Source: Fennellomyces sp. T-0311 (taxonomy: Eukaryota > Mucoromycota > Mucoromycetes > Mucorales > Lichtheimiaceae). From it: DNA of 64,000 nucleotides. The notes beneath the pieces were generated by a model, which was not told the DNA's origin, ran no database searches, and saw only the letters and a list, made by a program, of their open reading frames with translations. Numbering within the stretch: position 1 is the stretch's first letter; the number at the start of each line of letters is the position of its first letter. Below, in pieces: positions 1-11,124 of the stretch. Location: the NCBI GenBank assembly GCA_025266875.1, contig JALLLT010000017.1, positions 744,001 to 808,000 of the forward strand, in the 5' to 3' direction. The position numbers and the translations under genes are program-made.

Positions 1-1
1 G

Positions 2-1561
2 AAGATATCTATTAGAACACCGGAACAACAATTTATCTGTCAACACTATCAACATTTTAACATTATCAGTATTACAACAATGGAAGACAAACAGTACGAC
101 GCTTTGAAATATTACCTCGAAACCTTGGAATATCCTAAGGATATCTCGGCCAAAACTAAACGACAACTGAAAGGCCAATTCAAAAACTTTTTCGTCAACA
201 ACAACAAGATCTACAGAAGATCAAAGAAACTACCGCAACTTGTGCTTAGAAAGCATGAAATCGAAGAAGCTATATTCATGGCACATCAACACATTTTGGG
301 TGGACATTTAGCATTCGCCAACACCCTAGAAAAGATCAAGCGACGCTATTGGTGGTACGGAATGACTCAAGACGTACGCCAGCATATACTTCATTGCGAT
401 CGATGCCAGAAGCAAGGCAAACCATTAATACAACAAGAACTCCATCCGATCAAAGTAATAGAGGAACCATTTGCTCAATTGGGAATCGACATCAAGCACG
501 TGTCAGTATCGAGAAATGGATCAAGATACATCATAATAGCAGTGGACTATTTTACGAAATATGCCATCGCCAAGTGTCTGAAGACAATAACTGCTTTGGA
601 TGTTTCGCTATTCCTAATTGACAACATTATCACACAACACGGGACCCCGAAGGTTATTATTACCGACAACGGCCTTCCGCTGGTCAACAAATTAGTCGAT
701 GCCGTTTGCAAACAATACTCAATCACAAGGCGCCGAATAAGCCCATACGCTGCATCTTCAAATGGATTAGTCGAACGTCTAAACCGCAGTGTAAAATCTG
801 CTTTACTGAAGCTACCACCTGAAGAAAAGCAAGATTGGCATTTGTATCTTCAAGCCATTATCTTTTCTTACAACTCTTTGAAGCAAGCATCAACCCGGCA
901 ATCTCCGTTTTTCCTCGCGCATGGAAGAGAGCCGCATACACCCTTTGATAGGATAATGCAAGATGAAGACGAATGGCTAGACGACAGCGATAGCGATATC
1001 GACTCGTCATTGATTGATAAGCTGGTACATTATCACACGACAGCCTTAAAGGAGATTAGAGATACCGCTGGTGCAATGATTATCCAAAGCCAAAATAACC
1101 AGAAAAAGACGATTGAAAGCAAGATTCTATCCACGAAGAAGGAGATCAAGCAACCGTTTAGCGTTGGAGAACTAGTCGAAGTCTATCAATCCATGATAGA
1201 AGGAACTCATCTAGCTAGCATAGAAGATCGCTGGAAAGGTCCAGTAATCGTACACAAAGCTTTCAAGAAAGGATACTATCAGCTTAAAGAAATGGATGGA
1301 AAGCTTTTCCCGCGCACAACTCATGGCAACCGGATACGTATCTATCGGTTACCTAATACCGAATATCGATGGCCTACGGTCGACGCGTCAGCAAACATAA
1401 TCACGATGAAAATACCCGATGATTACCTTGAAGAAGAAAATCTAGAGGACGATAGAAAACGAGAAGTTAAAACACGAAAACGAGGACGACCTCCGAAAGC
1501 AAAGATGAGTCAAAAACAACCCGAAACCTTGCGTCGAAGAACAAGATCATCCACGAAATAG
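2..1561 (+). CDS. Ty3/gypsy-type integrase (pol 3' part)
   Basis: This is the integrase that inserts a retrotransposon cDNA into the genome. Counting from the in-frame ATG at 80, a zinc-binding HHCC domain uses His71, His76, Cys106 and Cys109. The catalytic core carries the D,D35E triad: Asp137 (LGIDIKH), Asp196 (ITDNG) and Glu232 (NGLVERLN). The basic tail has an AT-hook-like KRGRPPK near residue 467. The frame stays open from the ATG back to the window edge. Either the ATG (context acaacaATGg) is a true start, or this is the end of a pol polyprotein whose protease, reverse transcriptase and RNase H lie outside the window. No stop or frameshift interrupts it, so the copy looks fairly young. 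A second reading frame and an LTR follow on the same strand. Confidence 0.9.
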   Translation, partial: KISIRTPEQQFICQHYQHFNIISITTMEDKQYDALKYYLETLEYPKDISAKTKRQLKGQFKNFFVNNNKIYRRSKKLPQLVLRKHEIEEAIFMAHQHILGGHLAFANTLEKIKRRYWWYGMTQDVRQHILHCDRCQKQGKPLIQQELHPIKVIEEPFAQLGIDIKHVSVSRNGSRYIIIAVDYFTKYAIAKCLKTITALDVSLFLIDNIITQHGTPKVIITDNGLPLVNKLVDAVCKQYSITRRRISPYAASSNGLVERLNRSVKSALLKLPPEEKQDWHLYLQAIIFSYNSLKQASTRQSPFFLAHGREPHTPFDRIMQDEDEWLDDSDSDIDSSLIDKLVHYHTTALKEIRDTAGAMIIQSQNNQKKTIESKILSTKKEIKQPFSVGELVEVYQSMIEGTHLASIEDRWKGPVIVHKAFKKGYYQLKEMDGKLFPRTTHGNRIRIYRLPNTEYRWPTVDASANIITMKIPDDYLEEENLEDDRKREVKTRKRGRPPKAKMSQKQPETLRRRTRSSTK

Positions 1562-1909
1562 ACAAGTTTAGTAACAAAAGATACAAAAAGATCGCCTTAT
1601 GAGGAGGATATGAAATTTAATTCGATCGATCCCCACATAAGTCATGTGCCAGGAACGTTTGACAAGAGTCATGTGCATCATAGTACGGTGATTACCGTAT
1701 CCCAGAAAACAACAAAAAAAGTTTACAATAGATTAGAACAGCAGTATCATAGAGAAATGAACAAAAAAAAAATGAAAAAAAAAAAAATGAGAAAATGAGA
1801 AAAGCAAAAGAGAAAAACAGAAAAGTATAAAAAAGCAGAAAAACAAAGTAGAAATAGTATCAATTATCCAACCAACCAAACCAAAGCCTTATCTTCAAAA
1901 TTACAAACA
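1562..1909 (+). other. Spacer between integrase and downstream ORF
   Basis: This spacer inside the retroelement holds an A-rich tract (about 1755-1860) with runs of A broken by ATGA. A TATA-like TATAAAA lies at 1826-1832, about 80 bp before the next ATG. I see no gene in it. The TATA-like box could allow separate transcription of the downstream reading frame, but that is inference. Confidence 0.4.
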
Positions 1910-2866
1910 ATGGCAGACAACAACAGAGAACAAGAAAACCACGATCCTATTCAGGAACAACAGTACCAAGAAGCTAATTTGGCATACGAAGCCATCATGG
2001 CCCATTTGACAGACCCATTGGCTGCACTTGGAGTACCAGAAGGAACCGAGGAACAAGAAACCTGGGGTAATAGTAACCTATTGGGACAAATCCCTAATTC
2101 GTACTACCCCCGTGAACAAGCAACAGTACCACAATTATCACAAAGTGACGGTCAAGAACATGAAGCCGCGGGTTCATTGCTTTTGCAAGCACCGTATGAG
2201 CCAGCCACTGCTGCTACCAATAGTTGGCGATATTCAGACCCCATCTTCCAACAGATGTTTGGTAACACCGAATTTTCTATTTTGGCTAATGCAGTAACTA
2301 CTGCACAAGAAGGCCCAGGACAAGAACCCGTAGTCGATCAACAAGTGCCGGGCACACCAGCATCAATTTCATCGGCGATTTCCCAAATTACACAAATTAC
2401 TGAAGACGAAGAGCAGAACGCATTATTAAATGCATTGAACGATCCCAGAAATGGAATGGGAACAGCAAGAAGTTACCTACTTATGGGTACAGCAGTAGAG
2501 ACAAACGTCTTGGACATACGAGTCGCACTTGCAAGTTATCAGGAAGAAGAGGAACGAGCAAGAACACAAGTTAGAAGATATATTCAGAAACTTGTGAAGG
2601 AAGTTCACAGCTGCCCATCTCAAAATGGCAGGGAACAAGACGAGGTTGACCAAGATCGAGTACTTCGCAAGCTACTTCGCAATGTAGTCCCCAACTACCA
2701 TGAGCGACGTAATTTGGTCGCCCACTATAGACAAATGGCGCGACAGGAAAAGCAGCATCGTGAAGAAAGGTGGCGCCGGAGAGAGCGACATCAGCAGCGC
2801 CTTGCTCGTCGTGAAAAGCAACGGCGCGCTCGTAACCAAGAACAACATCAGAGCGAACAAGAGTAG
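1910..2866 (+). CDS. Retroelement accessory ORF downstream of integrase
   Basis: A 318-residue protein encoded between the integrase and the 3' LTR of the same element. I do not recognise a family. The N-terminal two thirds are acidic and rich in Gln, Glu and Ala. The last 100 residues become strongly basic and helical (for example RRRERHQQRLARREKQ), which suggests nucleic-acid binding. There is no signal peptide or membrane segment, so it does not look like an envelope protein despite its env-like position. Its start context (acaaacaATGgcagacaa) closely resembles that of the integrase frame (acaacaATGgaagacaa). It may be a displaced gag-like protein or an accessory nucleic-acid-binding factor. 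The open frame suggests it was recently functional. A decayed copy of its 3' end lies near 47.4 kb. Confidence 0.6.
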   Translation: MADNNREQENHDPIQEQQYQEANLAYEAIMAHLTDPLAALGVPEGTEEQETWGNSNLLGQIPNSYYPREQATVPQLSQSDGQEHEAAGSLLLQAPYEPATAATNSWRYSDPIFQQMFGNTEFSILANAVTTAQEGPGQEPVVDQQVPGTPASISSAISQITQITEDEEQNALLNALNDPRNGMGTARSYLLMGTAVETNVLDIRVALASYQEEEERARTQVRRYIQKLVKEVHSCPSQNGREQDEVDQDRVLRKLLRNVVPNYHERRNLVAHYRQMARQEKQHREERWRRRERHQQRLARREKQRRARNQEQHQSEQE

Positions 2867-2908
2867 GATGTAAATGCGAGGGACCGCATTAAGGAAGGCG
2901 GGGAGCAT

Positions 2909-3235
2909 TGTAACGAGTAAAGTCGGTTTGTGCTACCACAGTTTCCTAATCCAATTTTTCCATCAGATTTTTATCTTTTTTTCATCATATTCTTATCTTC
3001 TTTTTATCTTATTTTTATAATACTATACACATATATTCAACTTCTTTTTATCTTTTATTACTACTTCTTTATCAGTGTGTAACCGCTGAACAAGTATAAA
3101 TAGCCCGATTTTGCAGAGCGAATAAAGCAGTTAACTTATACTCATTGTTTACACACAAACATTAGGCAAAGCCTTGATATCTTTTTGATCTGAATAAGCC
3201 AAAAGTGCTAAGATCTATTATTTTTGTTAACTCAC
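2909..3235 (+). repeat. 3' LTR of the gypsy-type element
   Basis: A purine-rich tract (AAGGAAGGCGGGGAGC, ending at 2906) is followed after two bases by TGTAACG at 2909, the usual start of a gypsy LTR. Inside are a TATA box (TATAAATAG, 3095-3103) and AATAAA at 3121-3126, as expected of an LTR promoter and poly(A) site. The right end cannot be fixed because the 5' LTR is outside the window; 3235 is approximate. A diverged LTR with matching purine tract and start lies at 47587. Confidence 0.65.
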
Positions 3236-4164
3236 CCAGCCTACAAACCTTTTTTTTTTTCACTCTTAAACTTATATTGTGAACTACCGTTCACTCTCCT
3301 ACAAGAAATACTCTATCAACGTGACTTTTCTGATCGTGATATGATAGATATAGTTTTTAGACCTTGTAAGAAAGAACACAGAATGGCCTTTTTATATACA
3401 AAAAAAGAATCACTTTTATATACGTAATGCGAAAAGATGTAGATTCAACCTTCTGATGGGTTATAAAGTTGTCATCGCACTTCAAATCAAATATCACAAG
3501 CATTTTACCACGATACTTACCGATGATGATAACTGTAAAAATTTACTATTTCGTCATATAGATGGTACCAAACATGATAATCAAGATCATTTACTCCTGT
3601 CCTAACACTGCAGGAATGTAGTTGTTATTCATATAAAATTCCTAAGTATACTTAAGATGTTTACAGTAGGGGTTACAAATTATCCCATCATCAACCCTTA
3701 TGTACTATGACCATTTTAGCTCTCTTCGCATCACAAGCTAATTTAAAATCTCTCCCCGTCACTTTGGCGCTTAAACAAATATAGGGTAAGGCCATTTTTA
3801 TGGATGTAGGCGTGTCAAAATGTAAAAAGTGCATACGGAAACTATTGTGAGTACCGACATATAGTGCGCTTGTCTCCTGGCATTAGATAATGGTACTTGT
3901 TTGCCTGTGTGCACCGTATGTATATGATGACTTTCGATCAGCTACATATTTCGTAAACTTATTCAAAAGCAATCCATTAGGTAACGTGTCGTGCAATATT
4001 TCGCAGGTGGTGAGCGTTGAGATTTCTTAAGCATTAGGTACATAGTTTGTTATAGATTTGATATAAACAGGCCTATTTTAATAAAAGTATGATTCGATAA
4101 AAATCAAATGGGACATTCGGCGCTTTGACCTGTAGGTATCCTTACGGACACACATAAAAACTAG
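3236..4164. other. Intergenic, nothing recognised
   Basis: AT-rich sequence between the LTR and the 3' end of the thioesterase gene. I see no convincing coding exon, RNA gene or repeat. Confidence 0.5.
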
Positions 4165-4774
4165 TTATAGCTTGCTTAATGTGTTTGTGTTTGCCCTGTA
4201 ATCTGTTCGAATTTTTGCAATAGTAGCTGTGTAACATAGATCGTCGGTGGTGTCGTCATACACCTTTGTATACTGGTGGGCTGTGCGCTTCGTGACCCTT
4301 TGAATTTCACATTCGAAACGTAACGTTTGTCCAGGTCTCACGGAACGGAGAAACGATATGCACATATCCGAATTTACACCAAACCATTCCCATTGATGTC
4401 TTCCTGAAAATTATATGAGAAGGTTAAATAAGGTGATACACATCAGGTTCTCGCTGACCTTGGTGAGTTCCCAATACCAAGCAATTGCAGATATCGATAG
4501 CCGTTGCGATAAATCCAGAATGAATAGTGTGATATCTACTTCAATCTAAGTACAATGAAATAAAGGAAGTAGTGCTAGTCACCTACTGGCTACAATAGCG
4601 ATCGGCAATCTTAAGTTTAAATACCAGCTTTTCGGGTTGTGCTTCGATAATTTCCATGGCAGCAGCTAGTTCTGTTTCCCAAAAATTCTTGCCCAGCGGT
4701 GGTGGCCCTGAGGTATCGTTTAACCATTGAGCAAGTTTAGGATACTTTTCTGCTAGTTCAGGAACTACTTTCAT
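4165..4774 (-). CDS. Hot-dog acyl-CoA thioesterase (ACOT13/PaaI-like)
   Basis: A small thioesterase expected to hydrolyse acyl-CoA esters. Three exons (4587-4774, 4459-4535, 4165-4403) sum to 504 nt, giving 167 residues. The central exon encodes the hot-dog helix signature IHSGFIATAIDIC, corresponding to the HGG-x-D region of PaaI-family enzymes; here the usual HGG is HSG and the Asp is kept. The third exon supplies the beta strands (RSVRPGQTLRFECEI and following). Donors are GTAGGT and GTCAGC, acceptors TAG and CAG. Length fits the ACOT13 family (about 140-180 residues). No mitochondrial or peroxisomal signal is obvious. The substrate cannot be read from sequence. Confidence 0.8.
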
Positions 4775-5517
4775 AATCTTGGTATAAGGGTTTGGTAAAA
4801 GCTAAACCTGAAAATTACTAATTGATTAATAGGTCATTTATACTCGGCATGAAGTACAGATGGTGGGCAGATCTTTATGCATTATCCTATCTAGACTATC
4901 AATTCAAGTTACTTTTGCCGACATATATAATATATTTTCCACTTGTTCAGGTGTACAGTGCCCTGACTAAGCAGGGTAGTACATAATATGCAGAAGTTGA
5001 CAGCCTTTGTCAAGTGATCAGGCTAGGGTTTTATGTGGACAGCTCCAAACCATGTAGTGTCGACCTCTACGAGGTATTATGTAGTAATGCTACATTAAAG
5101 CCAGGGTGACTTCGTTGATTATGTGGCAGTCTGTGACTTGTACAATCGTCTTGGGTTGGACAGTTCGTCCCTTTTCAAATACGTAGCGCAGGTCACGGGT
5201 CACATGCGCATATTAATTGAACCGAACAGTATGCTCATGCACATACGTACGAATCCCCTTTCAAAGGTATGTATCGCCACCAATCATGCTGCTTAGACCC
5301 CGATTTACAGAGAATCGTACGCGATGTGCCGGGCATTATGGATCATTCTCGGCATTTTGAATAAATAGTCTTACTCCTAGATCCAAAGTACTTTTTCAAT
5401 ATGCACGATTTTAAATGTAACAAAGTGGAATTTAATATGATGAAATAATAAAGTAGATAGTGTGTGCTTGGGCCTGGATAACAAAGGGGGAAAGAAAGTG
5501 TGATATCTATGAAGTTA
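4775..5517. other. Intergenic, nothing recognised
   Basis: Sequence between the thioesterase start and the PIP5K stop. It must hold the thioesterase promoter and PIP5K 3' UTR. I see no coding exon or distinct repeat. Confidence 0.5.
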
Positions 5518-7870
5518 CTAGCGAGAGCGCATGTTATACTCTTGAGGAATATCGTCATTGTTGGCAAGTGTCTTGGCCATGAAAGCCATGAATCGTTCAC
5601 CGTACTCCAATGGCTTGACAGCTGAAATGGCATGCTTGTCTTGCGTCATGGACTTGAAGAAATGCTCAGATTTCTTTTTGGAATCGTATGGGGTCAGGAT
5701 ATCGATAATGCCCATATAGTAGAGTGCAGATGTAGGACGGTCATGTTCATCTGTGGATCGGAAACCACCATCATCCAAATAGAATGCACAGTTTCGTCGC
5801 CTATAATAAATGTGTTACATTTACCATGTTGCTTTTAGAAACATACATTGTGATGACTTACTCGTGAGGATCTTCTGGTAATTCAGATGTATCCAATCGT
5901 TCGGGATTGGTCTGCTGGATCGCCTTACGAACCACCTGGGACTTCGTTTGGCGACGCTTCAACATCGAAGCGCGACGTTCTGCACGTTTGGTATCGGGCT
6001 ATATCATGTTTAGTATAATACTTACGGGATGACTTGCATACACTTACCTGGAAGAGTTGGAGGGTGGAATCACGAATGTTGTCCTTATTGCCACGAACCA
6101 AGTTGTGAATACCAATGAGCAACGAGTAATCCATGATGTTGAGACGGACAAGTAACTAGACCGAAAAGGGTTAGATTCTGATTGCTTGGCACAAAACAAA
6201 ACAAAAAAAAGTAAATATACCTTCACATCACGCATAAGCTGGCTGATAAACAGCTTACGTTTTTGAGGACCCAGTTGCAGTTTTTGCTTGTTCTTCTCAA
6301 AGTTCAAATCCTTCATAACGGCGTTTTTGGACTTTTTGATCTCTGAATCGGGAAGCAATCGACCAACCAAAGAGCCCTAATACAAATCGAGTAAGCATTG
6401 GCTTGTTTTTGCCGTAATCAACATGTACCTTGAGATCATACGTCTCGTGGATATCCTTTTTGTTTTAAAAAAGAGAGCCAAGTGTCAGCCATTTCCAAAA
6501 ATAAAAATTGACATTCGAGATTTTGAGAGACGATACCTTATTCGGAGGAAACACGTTGCCCATGACCACAAAATGGATTTTACGGCCACGCGGTTGCTTG
6601 ACGCGATGCAAACCGTAGTACCGGCAGAGCAATGTGTCAGGATTGTTCAGGACGTGCTACAGTAATGTTTGGTTATGGGATGCATGTCACGCGACACACG
6701 CACGCTACTTACAGAATGATAGTCTTTCAAAATCTTGCGCAAGTACTTGTGTTCCGCATGGTGAATGGTCTTGATGATGAAACGGTAGTCGCGTGAGTAG
6801 TAGAAGAAGCTTCCACTCTTGCCTGGAGAGCCCAGCTCAGACAAAATATACTTGCTTGTCAACGAAACCTATTGTGGCGGATTAGTGTGTGCGCTCTTTT
6901 TTGTTAAAAAAGTATTTATAGTTTACCAGATAGTCAGCTGGATCGATACCAAATTGTTCACGCAACTGACGGAAGGCCCATGGTGCATAATCCTTGAACT
7001 TAAAGTCGTACTTTGCACCTGGTGTCAATTCATCGCCGCTCCTATAGCAACGAGTGAGTACTTTTCCATGGCAACCAAAGCAATAACATACACGTTAAAG
7101 ACCAATTTGTGAGCTGCAGAAAAATCGTCATCTGTTAAAACACGGTTCGGCTTGGCACACACACGGCCCACGCCAATACGGATGCCAGTCAACATGTTAT
7201 ACATCAGCACATAATTCTTGTGGTGCTTGTCAACGCGAGTGCCGACCATGACTCGGTCGTCATCCTTGTCGTCTTCTTGTCTGCGTGACAGCCGTCTGAA
7301 AGCTCGTCGACGTGCCGACAGTTCCTTTGCAAACTCTTCGGATATGGTGACTTCCTGCTGCTTCTTGGCCTTTCTGCCTGCATGGCCGGTGGTATGGTGC
7401 CGAGCAAGTGACTTTGGCGCCTCGGACGTGCTATCGGCGATGGACTGCTGGGTAGAGTGTCGCTTCAGTTCAAATTCCTGGTTAATCTCTGATATTGTGT
7501 CATCTTGAAGCGAAAATTGTGAATCTTTGCGGTGTCGGATGGAAGATGGCACAACGGATGTGGTAAATGAACGCTTGGTGGCAAGCGAATGCTGGTGCAT
7601 GATGGGTATGGGCGTCACGGGCGGGGAGAGATCAACGGGCGACTGCGTGCCGTCTTCTTGAAACACACGCAGACTCTCGGTAGATCCCGGCGGGTCGTCA
7701 AGAACTGGACCCGGTCGATATAAAGACTGCGGCGTACCGTTGGTGGCAACAGAGGGTTGCGCGAATGAAGCGTCTACAGTCTGGCGATCAGAGTAGAATG
7801 TTTCTTTCTTTGTGTAGTTGTAGAATTCCGGTTGAGGTTCGATTCGAGAGGAATGGGGTGCAATGTTCAT
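5518..7870 (-). CDS. MSS4: Phosphatidylinositol-4-phosphate 5-kinase
   Basis: Makes PtdIns(4,5)P2 at the plasma membrane, where it controls actin and polar growth (known from yeast Mss4). Nine exons: 7092-7870, 6927-7041, 6713-6868, 6537-6656, 6429-6455, 6221-6376, 6048-6155, 5862-5998, 5518-5800. They sum to 1881 nt, 626 residues. The first 190 residues are low-complexity and Ser-rich. The kinase domain has the glycine loop [13 protein letters not shown] (311-323), ATP-binding Lys331, YDLKGS across the exon 5/6 junction, catalytic MDYSLL (459-464), and an activation segment with [17 protein letters not shown] and [12 protein letters not shown] near the C-terminus. Exon 5 is a 27-nt micro-exon encoding nine residues just before the GS of the conserved YDLKGS. 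Shorter than yeast Mss4 at the N-terminus, which is normal for the variable region. Confidence 0.93.
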
Positions 7871-9247
7871 TGCTTGTGTGTTTTAAAAAAGAAAAAAATA
7901 AAGGAGTAGAGAGAGAGAGGCAAAACCTAATTCGGGTTTGCATCCTCTGCTCAATGTAACACAAGCCTATAATTACCAACGAGGCTCAGTTCGAATATCC
8001 ATTTTACCTTCATCGCGACTCTTATCGCAGGGCGAGCCATTGAGCCTCAGTATCGCCTATGGATGGTAGCATAAAGTCCAATGCCGTTTAATTGAATTTC
8101 AGTTCCACCAGGGTGGTTCTTCAACAGCTGCTGTGAAAAGTGGCTGAGGATTATTTTATATTGCTAGTAACTGAGTGGAGAACCCACGTGCGCGCCGCAT
8201 AAAGATGAGCCGAGGTTTGTAGTGTCGTAAATGGTCATGATTTCGCCTCTGCCTGGATGTTATTATCGGTGAAGCTACATATTAAAAAGATTATTTCGGG
8301 TTGCATTGATGAGGACAAGCCGCATGCCTTGAATCAGGTGATGGCTTAAACCAGCCATTGTTGATATTCTGTGACGCCAAGCATACACAGCTGCGTCTCA
8401 CAAAGATAGTTACATTTCCGAGCGCTATTTTAATTCACCAGCAGATTCAAGTATCCTGCCTTCAACTTTATCAGCAGTAGCAATTTATCTTAGTGTTGCA
8501 GCACTGCAGTGCCCTCCAGACATTTTGTTCACTACGCCTCTTGCAGGACAGAATAAAAAGACAATGATAAAGCATCTGTGTCTTTTATACAAAACGTCGC
8601 ACTCTTGCCGATAAAATAAAAGCGGATAATCGGCTTCTGTTTTGACCATTTACTAGCTTATGTCACTGCTGAATACTAACGTATGTAGCATTACCAAAGT
8701 ATAGGATCCCGACCATACTCATCTGTTATGTAACAAGTATGTCAGGATAGATAAACAGACAGAGCACAGGGTTGTAGCATTGATTCCCGGTGAATAGGGA
8801 GCAATGAAACAATTTATGCTCAACTCAATCGCAATAACTATGGTATTAACGTTGTCTATTGTCACGTTCAGTAAAATAATTCAAAGAGTTCATATTTGCG
8901 TAACCAAGCATCATGTGTTGACGGCGCTTCGTATATCTATCTTCTATCCGCTTGTTTGGACATGTCAGCAAAGAGCACAAAACCACTTATGCAGGCGACA
9001 GCTACTCTTCTAACAGATTTTGGAAGTCCACATAGTTTATGTTCAAGCTTCGACCGTGTTGCAATGAATGATTATTCGTCGTTACACACTTGCACGAGTT
9101 TCGTAATTCATATCTTGTACAATTGTTCCTAATACGGTTCCAAGCTTAAACGTCACAAAATTAGTAGCTTATGCAAGTTATCGTAAAGTATGCCTAGTCT
9201 CCCAAAGGCTTACAAAGGTTCTTAATGCGCATCCTGAAGCCTTTTGC

Positions 9248-9279
9248 GCCTCCCAAAGCCTTTTGGGCCTTTGGGAGGC
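9248..9279. repeat. Perfect 11-bp inverted repeat (hairpin)
   Basis: GCCTCCCAAAG at 9248-9258 and its exact complement CTTTGGGAGGC at 9269-9279 are separated by a 10-base loop that is itself partly palindromic (CCTTTTGGGC). The surrounding 9190-9350 region is full of AAGGCCT, CCCAAAGGC and GCCTTT words in both directions. Confidence 0.75.
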
Positions 9280-10758
9280 TTCGAAAGGCCTAATATAAGT
9301 TTGGAAGGCCTCGCAAGTTCTTGCAAGATCTTTTGAGCCTTTGGGATAAATTATGATGCCACAGTGCTTGGAATTTACAGGTAAAGAAAGAGAGCAACGA
9401 TGAGTGAAAGTGGCTGCTTGGTTTGGGGTTGCCAAAATATTTCATTCAAAATGGGAATGTCGATTAAATACGGGATTCGACTGTTGTATAAATCACAACG
9501 ATTGACATCACCCTCAACTTCGTTCTCTTTCTAGGTCACAAACTTTTACTTTCCATCACTACTGAATTATGTACATTTAGATTGAATTATCCATCATTGG
9601 GTACCTAAAATTTAGTCTACCCATGTGTGCTCGTGACAAAAACCGCAATCCATCCACATTACCTGCGATCTCTCTACAGATCACTTTGGGCGGTGTGCTT
9701 CGGTTGCAAAAGCAGCTGAACAGTCATGTACGGGACCTAGAGGCTAAGCAAAACATTATCACTGGGCAGACAGATGCTGATGCTCTCAAAGTATTGATTG
9801 CAGAGAGCGTCAGGTCTGCTACCAGCTACTACGGCTGAAAGCGATCATGACTACAATGGAAGGCAGCCTGAGCTAAATGTACGTTACCAGATTGCTACTA
9901 GAAAACCAGTATTTCATTAATACATAACCCAGCGTTGCCGTTGGCAAGCTAGTTGTCTTCCTCCTCCAGGATACCACAAAAATTGCATGTCGTTGTTCGT
10001 GTTCGCATCGTAGCTCATGTTTTGAAAGATAATAAAGAGTATTACACTGAACACAACCCCTAAACTCTTTAAATACTGCAGCTATATCATAACCTTACTT
10101 TGTCTGTTTTCGCCGCACCAAAGAGAGAGGTTATATATATCTTGTGCATCAGCACTTTGTCATAATCAAAGATTACATCGGCGTTAATTCATTAACTATA
10201 CTTTTTGGCAATGTTGGTATAAAAGATAACAGAGAGTAGTCGTTTATGAGTCAAGGTGAACTTTTGAAATTGAAGTTGGTGAGGGTGTAGTGTAGTGGTG
10301 TAATACCTCGGTAACAAACCGTCCCTTTCTCTAAAAATACCTTATTCCGTACGGTTCTCCGTGGCACACAACAGTGTCTTTCTATTTTATGGACTTTTAG
10401 AGACGGAAAGACCACTTTACTATCTGCCAGTAGTATGCTTCTGCACATATCTGTCGAGAACTTAAGTTCTCGCACAATACAGGTAGCCTGTACCAATAAT
10501 AAGTAGTAGCAGAATATGTATAATCGTTATTTGTATCTGTTTCAATATATATATATATGCAGCTGAAGTAAGATTAATAAAACAGCATGAGGTGACGTAT
10601 GAGGTGTTCGAAAGAAAGTACAATGATTAAGTGTTTAATTTGGTATGCAATGACAGCATGGCGTAACCATGTAACACCAGCAATGGAGTCACAAACACTA
10701 CCATAACCCTCATAAGTAAATTTATATGCCGTAGTAACTGTTTTCGCAGAGCGCATTT

Positions 10759-10827
10759 TCAGCATGCTGATAGTATGTCTGAAAGGTCGCTGAAAAGCAA
10801 CCTTTCAGACACACATTTCAGCATGCT
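10759..10827. repeat. Nested inverted repeat around AGCATGCT
   Basis: A perfect 12-bp palindrome TCAGCATGCTGA lies at 10759-10770. TGTCTGAAAGGT at 10776-10787 is exactly complementary to ACCTTTCAGACA at 10800-10811, and TTTCAGCATGCT recurs at 10816-10827. The unit can fold into one long hairpin. It may be the end of a decayed DNA transposon. Confidence 0.7.
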
Positions 10828-11064
10828 AAAATTAGTCTAAAAGATGAATCTTTCAGCATATCTTTCAGTCCCTGACAGATGCTTGATTCAAAAGCAAAGG
10901 CTGGATTAGCAGCCGCAAAATGGCTAAAACGTTAGAGTAAAAACCAGGTAGGCATTCAATTGAGACGCGTCTGGAATCAATCTAATGCTACTTACTGTAT
11001 AGGAAGAAATCATTTCTTCCAGTGGAAGTTCACAGAATGCCTCCAAAGAAGACCATTGAAGCAC

Positions 11065-11124
11065 GTCAAAGGGAAGACACTCGATTCCAATCGGGTCAAA
11101 GGAAAGTCTCCCGATTCCAAGCGG
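11065..11124. repeat. 30-bp tandem duplication
   Basis: Two 30-bp units in direct succession (11065-11094 and 11095-11124), both starting GTCAAAGG and ending with GATTCCAA then CGG, with a few substitutions. The period is a multiple of three, so a reading frame would be kept through it. Confidence 0.7.

Larger units (their letters stand above)
7871..11028. other. Gene-poor region with inverted repeats
   Basis: No gene is recognised in this 3.2-kb stretch upstream of PIP5K. A short plus-strand reading frame at 9623-9838 (71 codons, Leu-rich and coiled-coil-like in the middle) looks coding in composition but matches nothing I know. Two strong hairpin-forming repeats (9248-9279 and 10759-10827) are listed separately. 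The PIP5K promoter presumably occupies the first few hundred bases above 7870. Confidence 0.5.

Noticed and set aside
3224..3427. 67-codon open frame after the LTR
   Set aside because: It spans low-complexity pyrimidine-rich sequence and shows no motif or homologue; it is probably chance.
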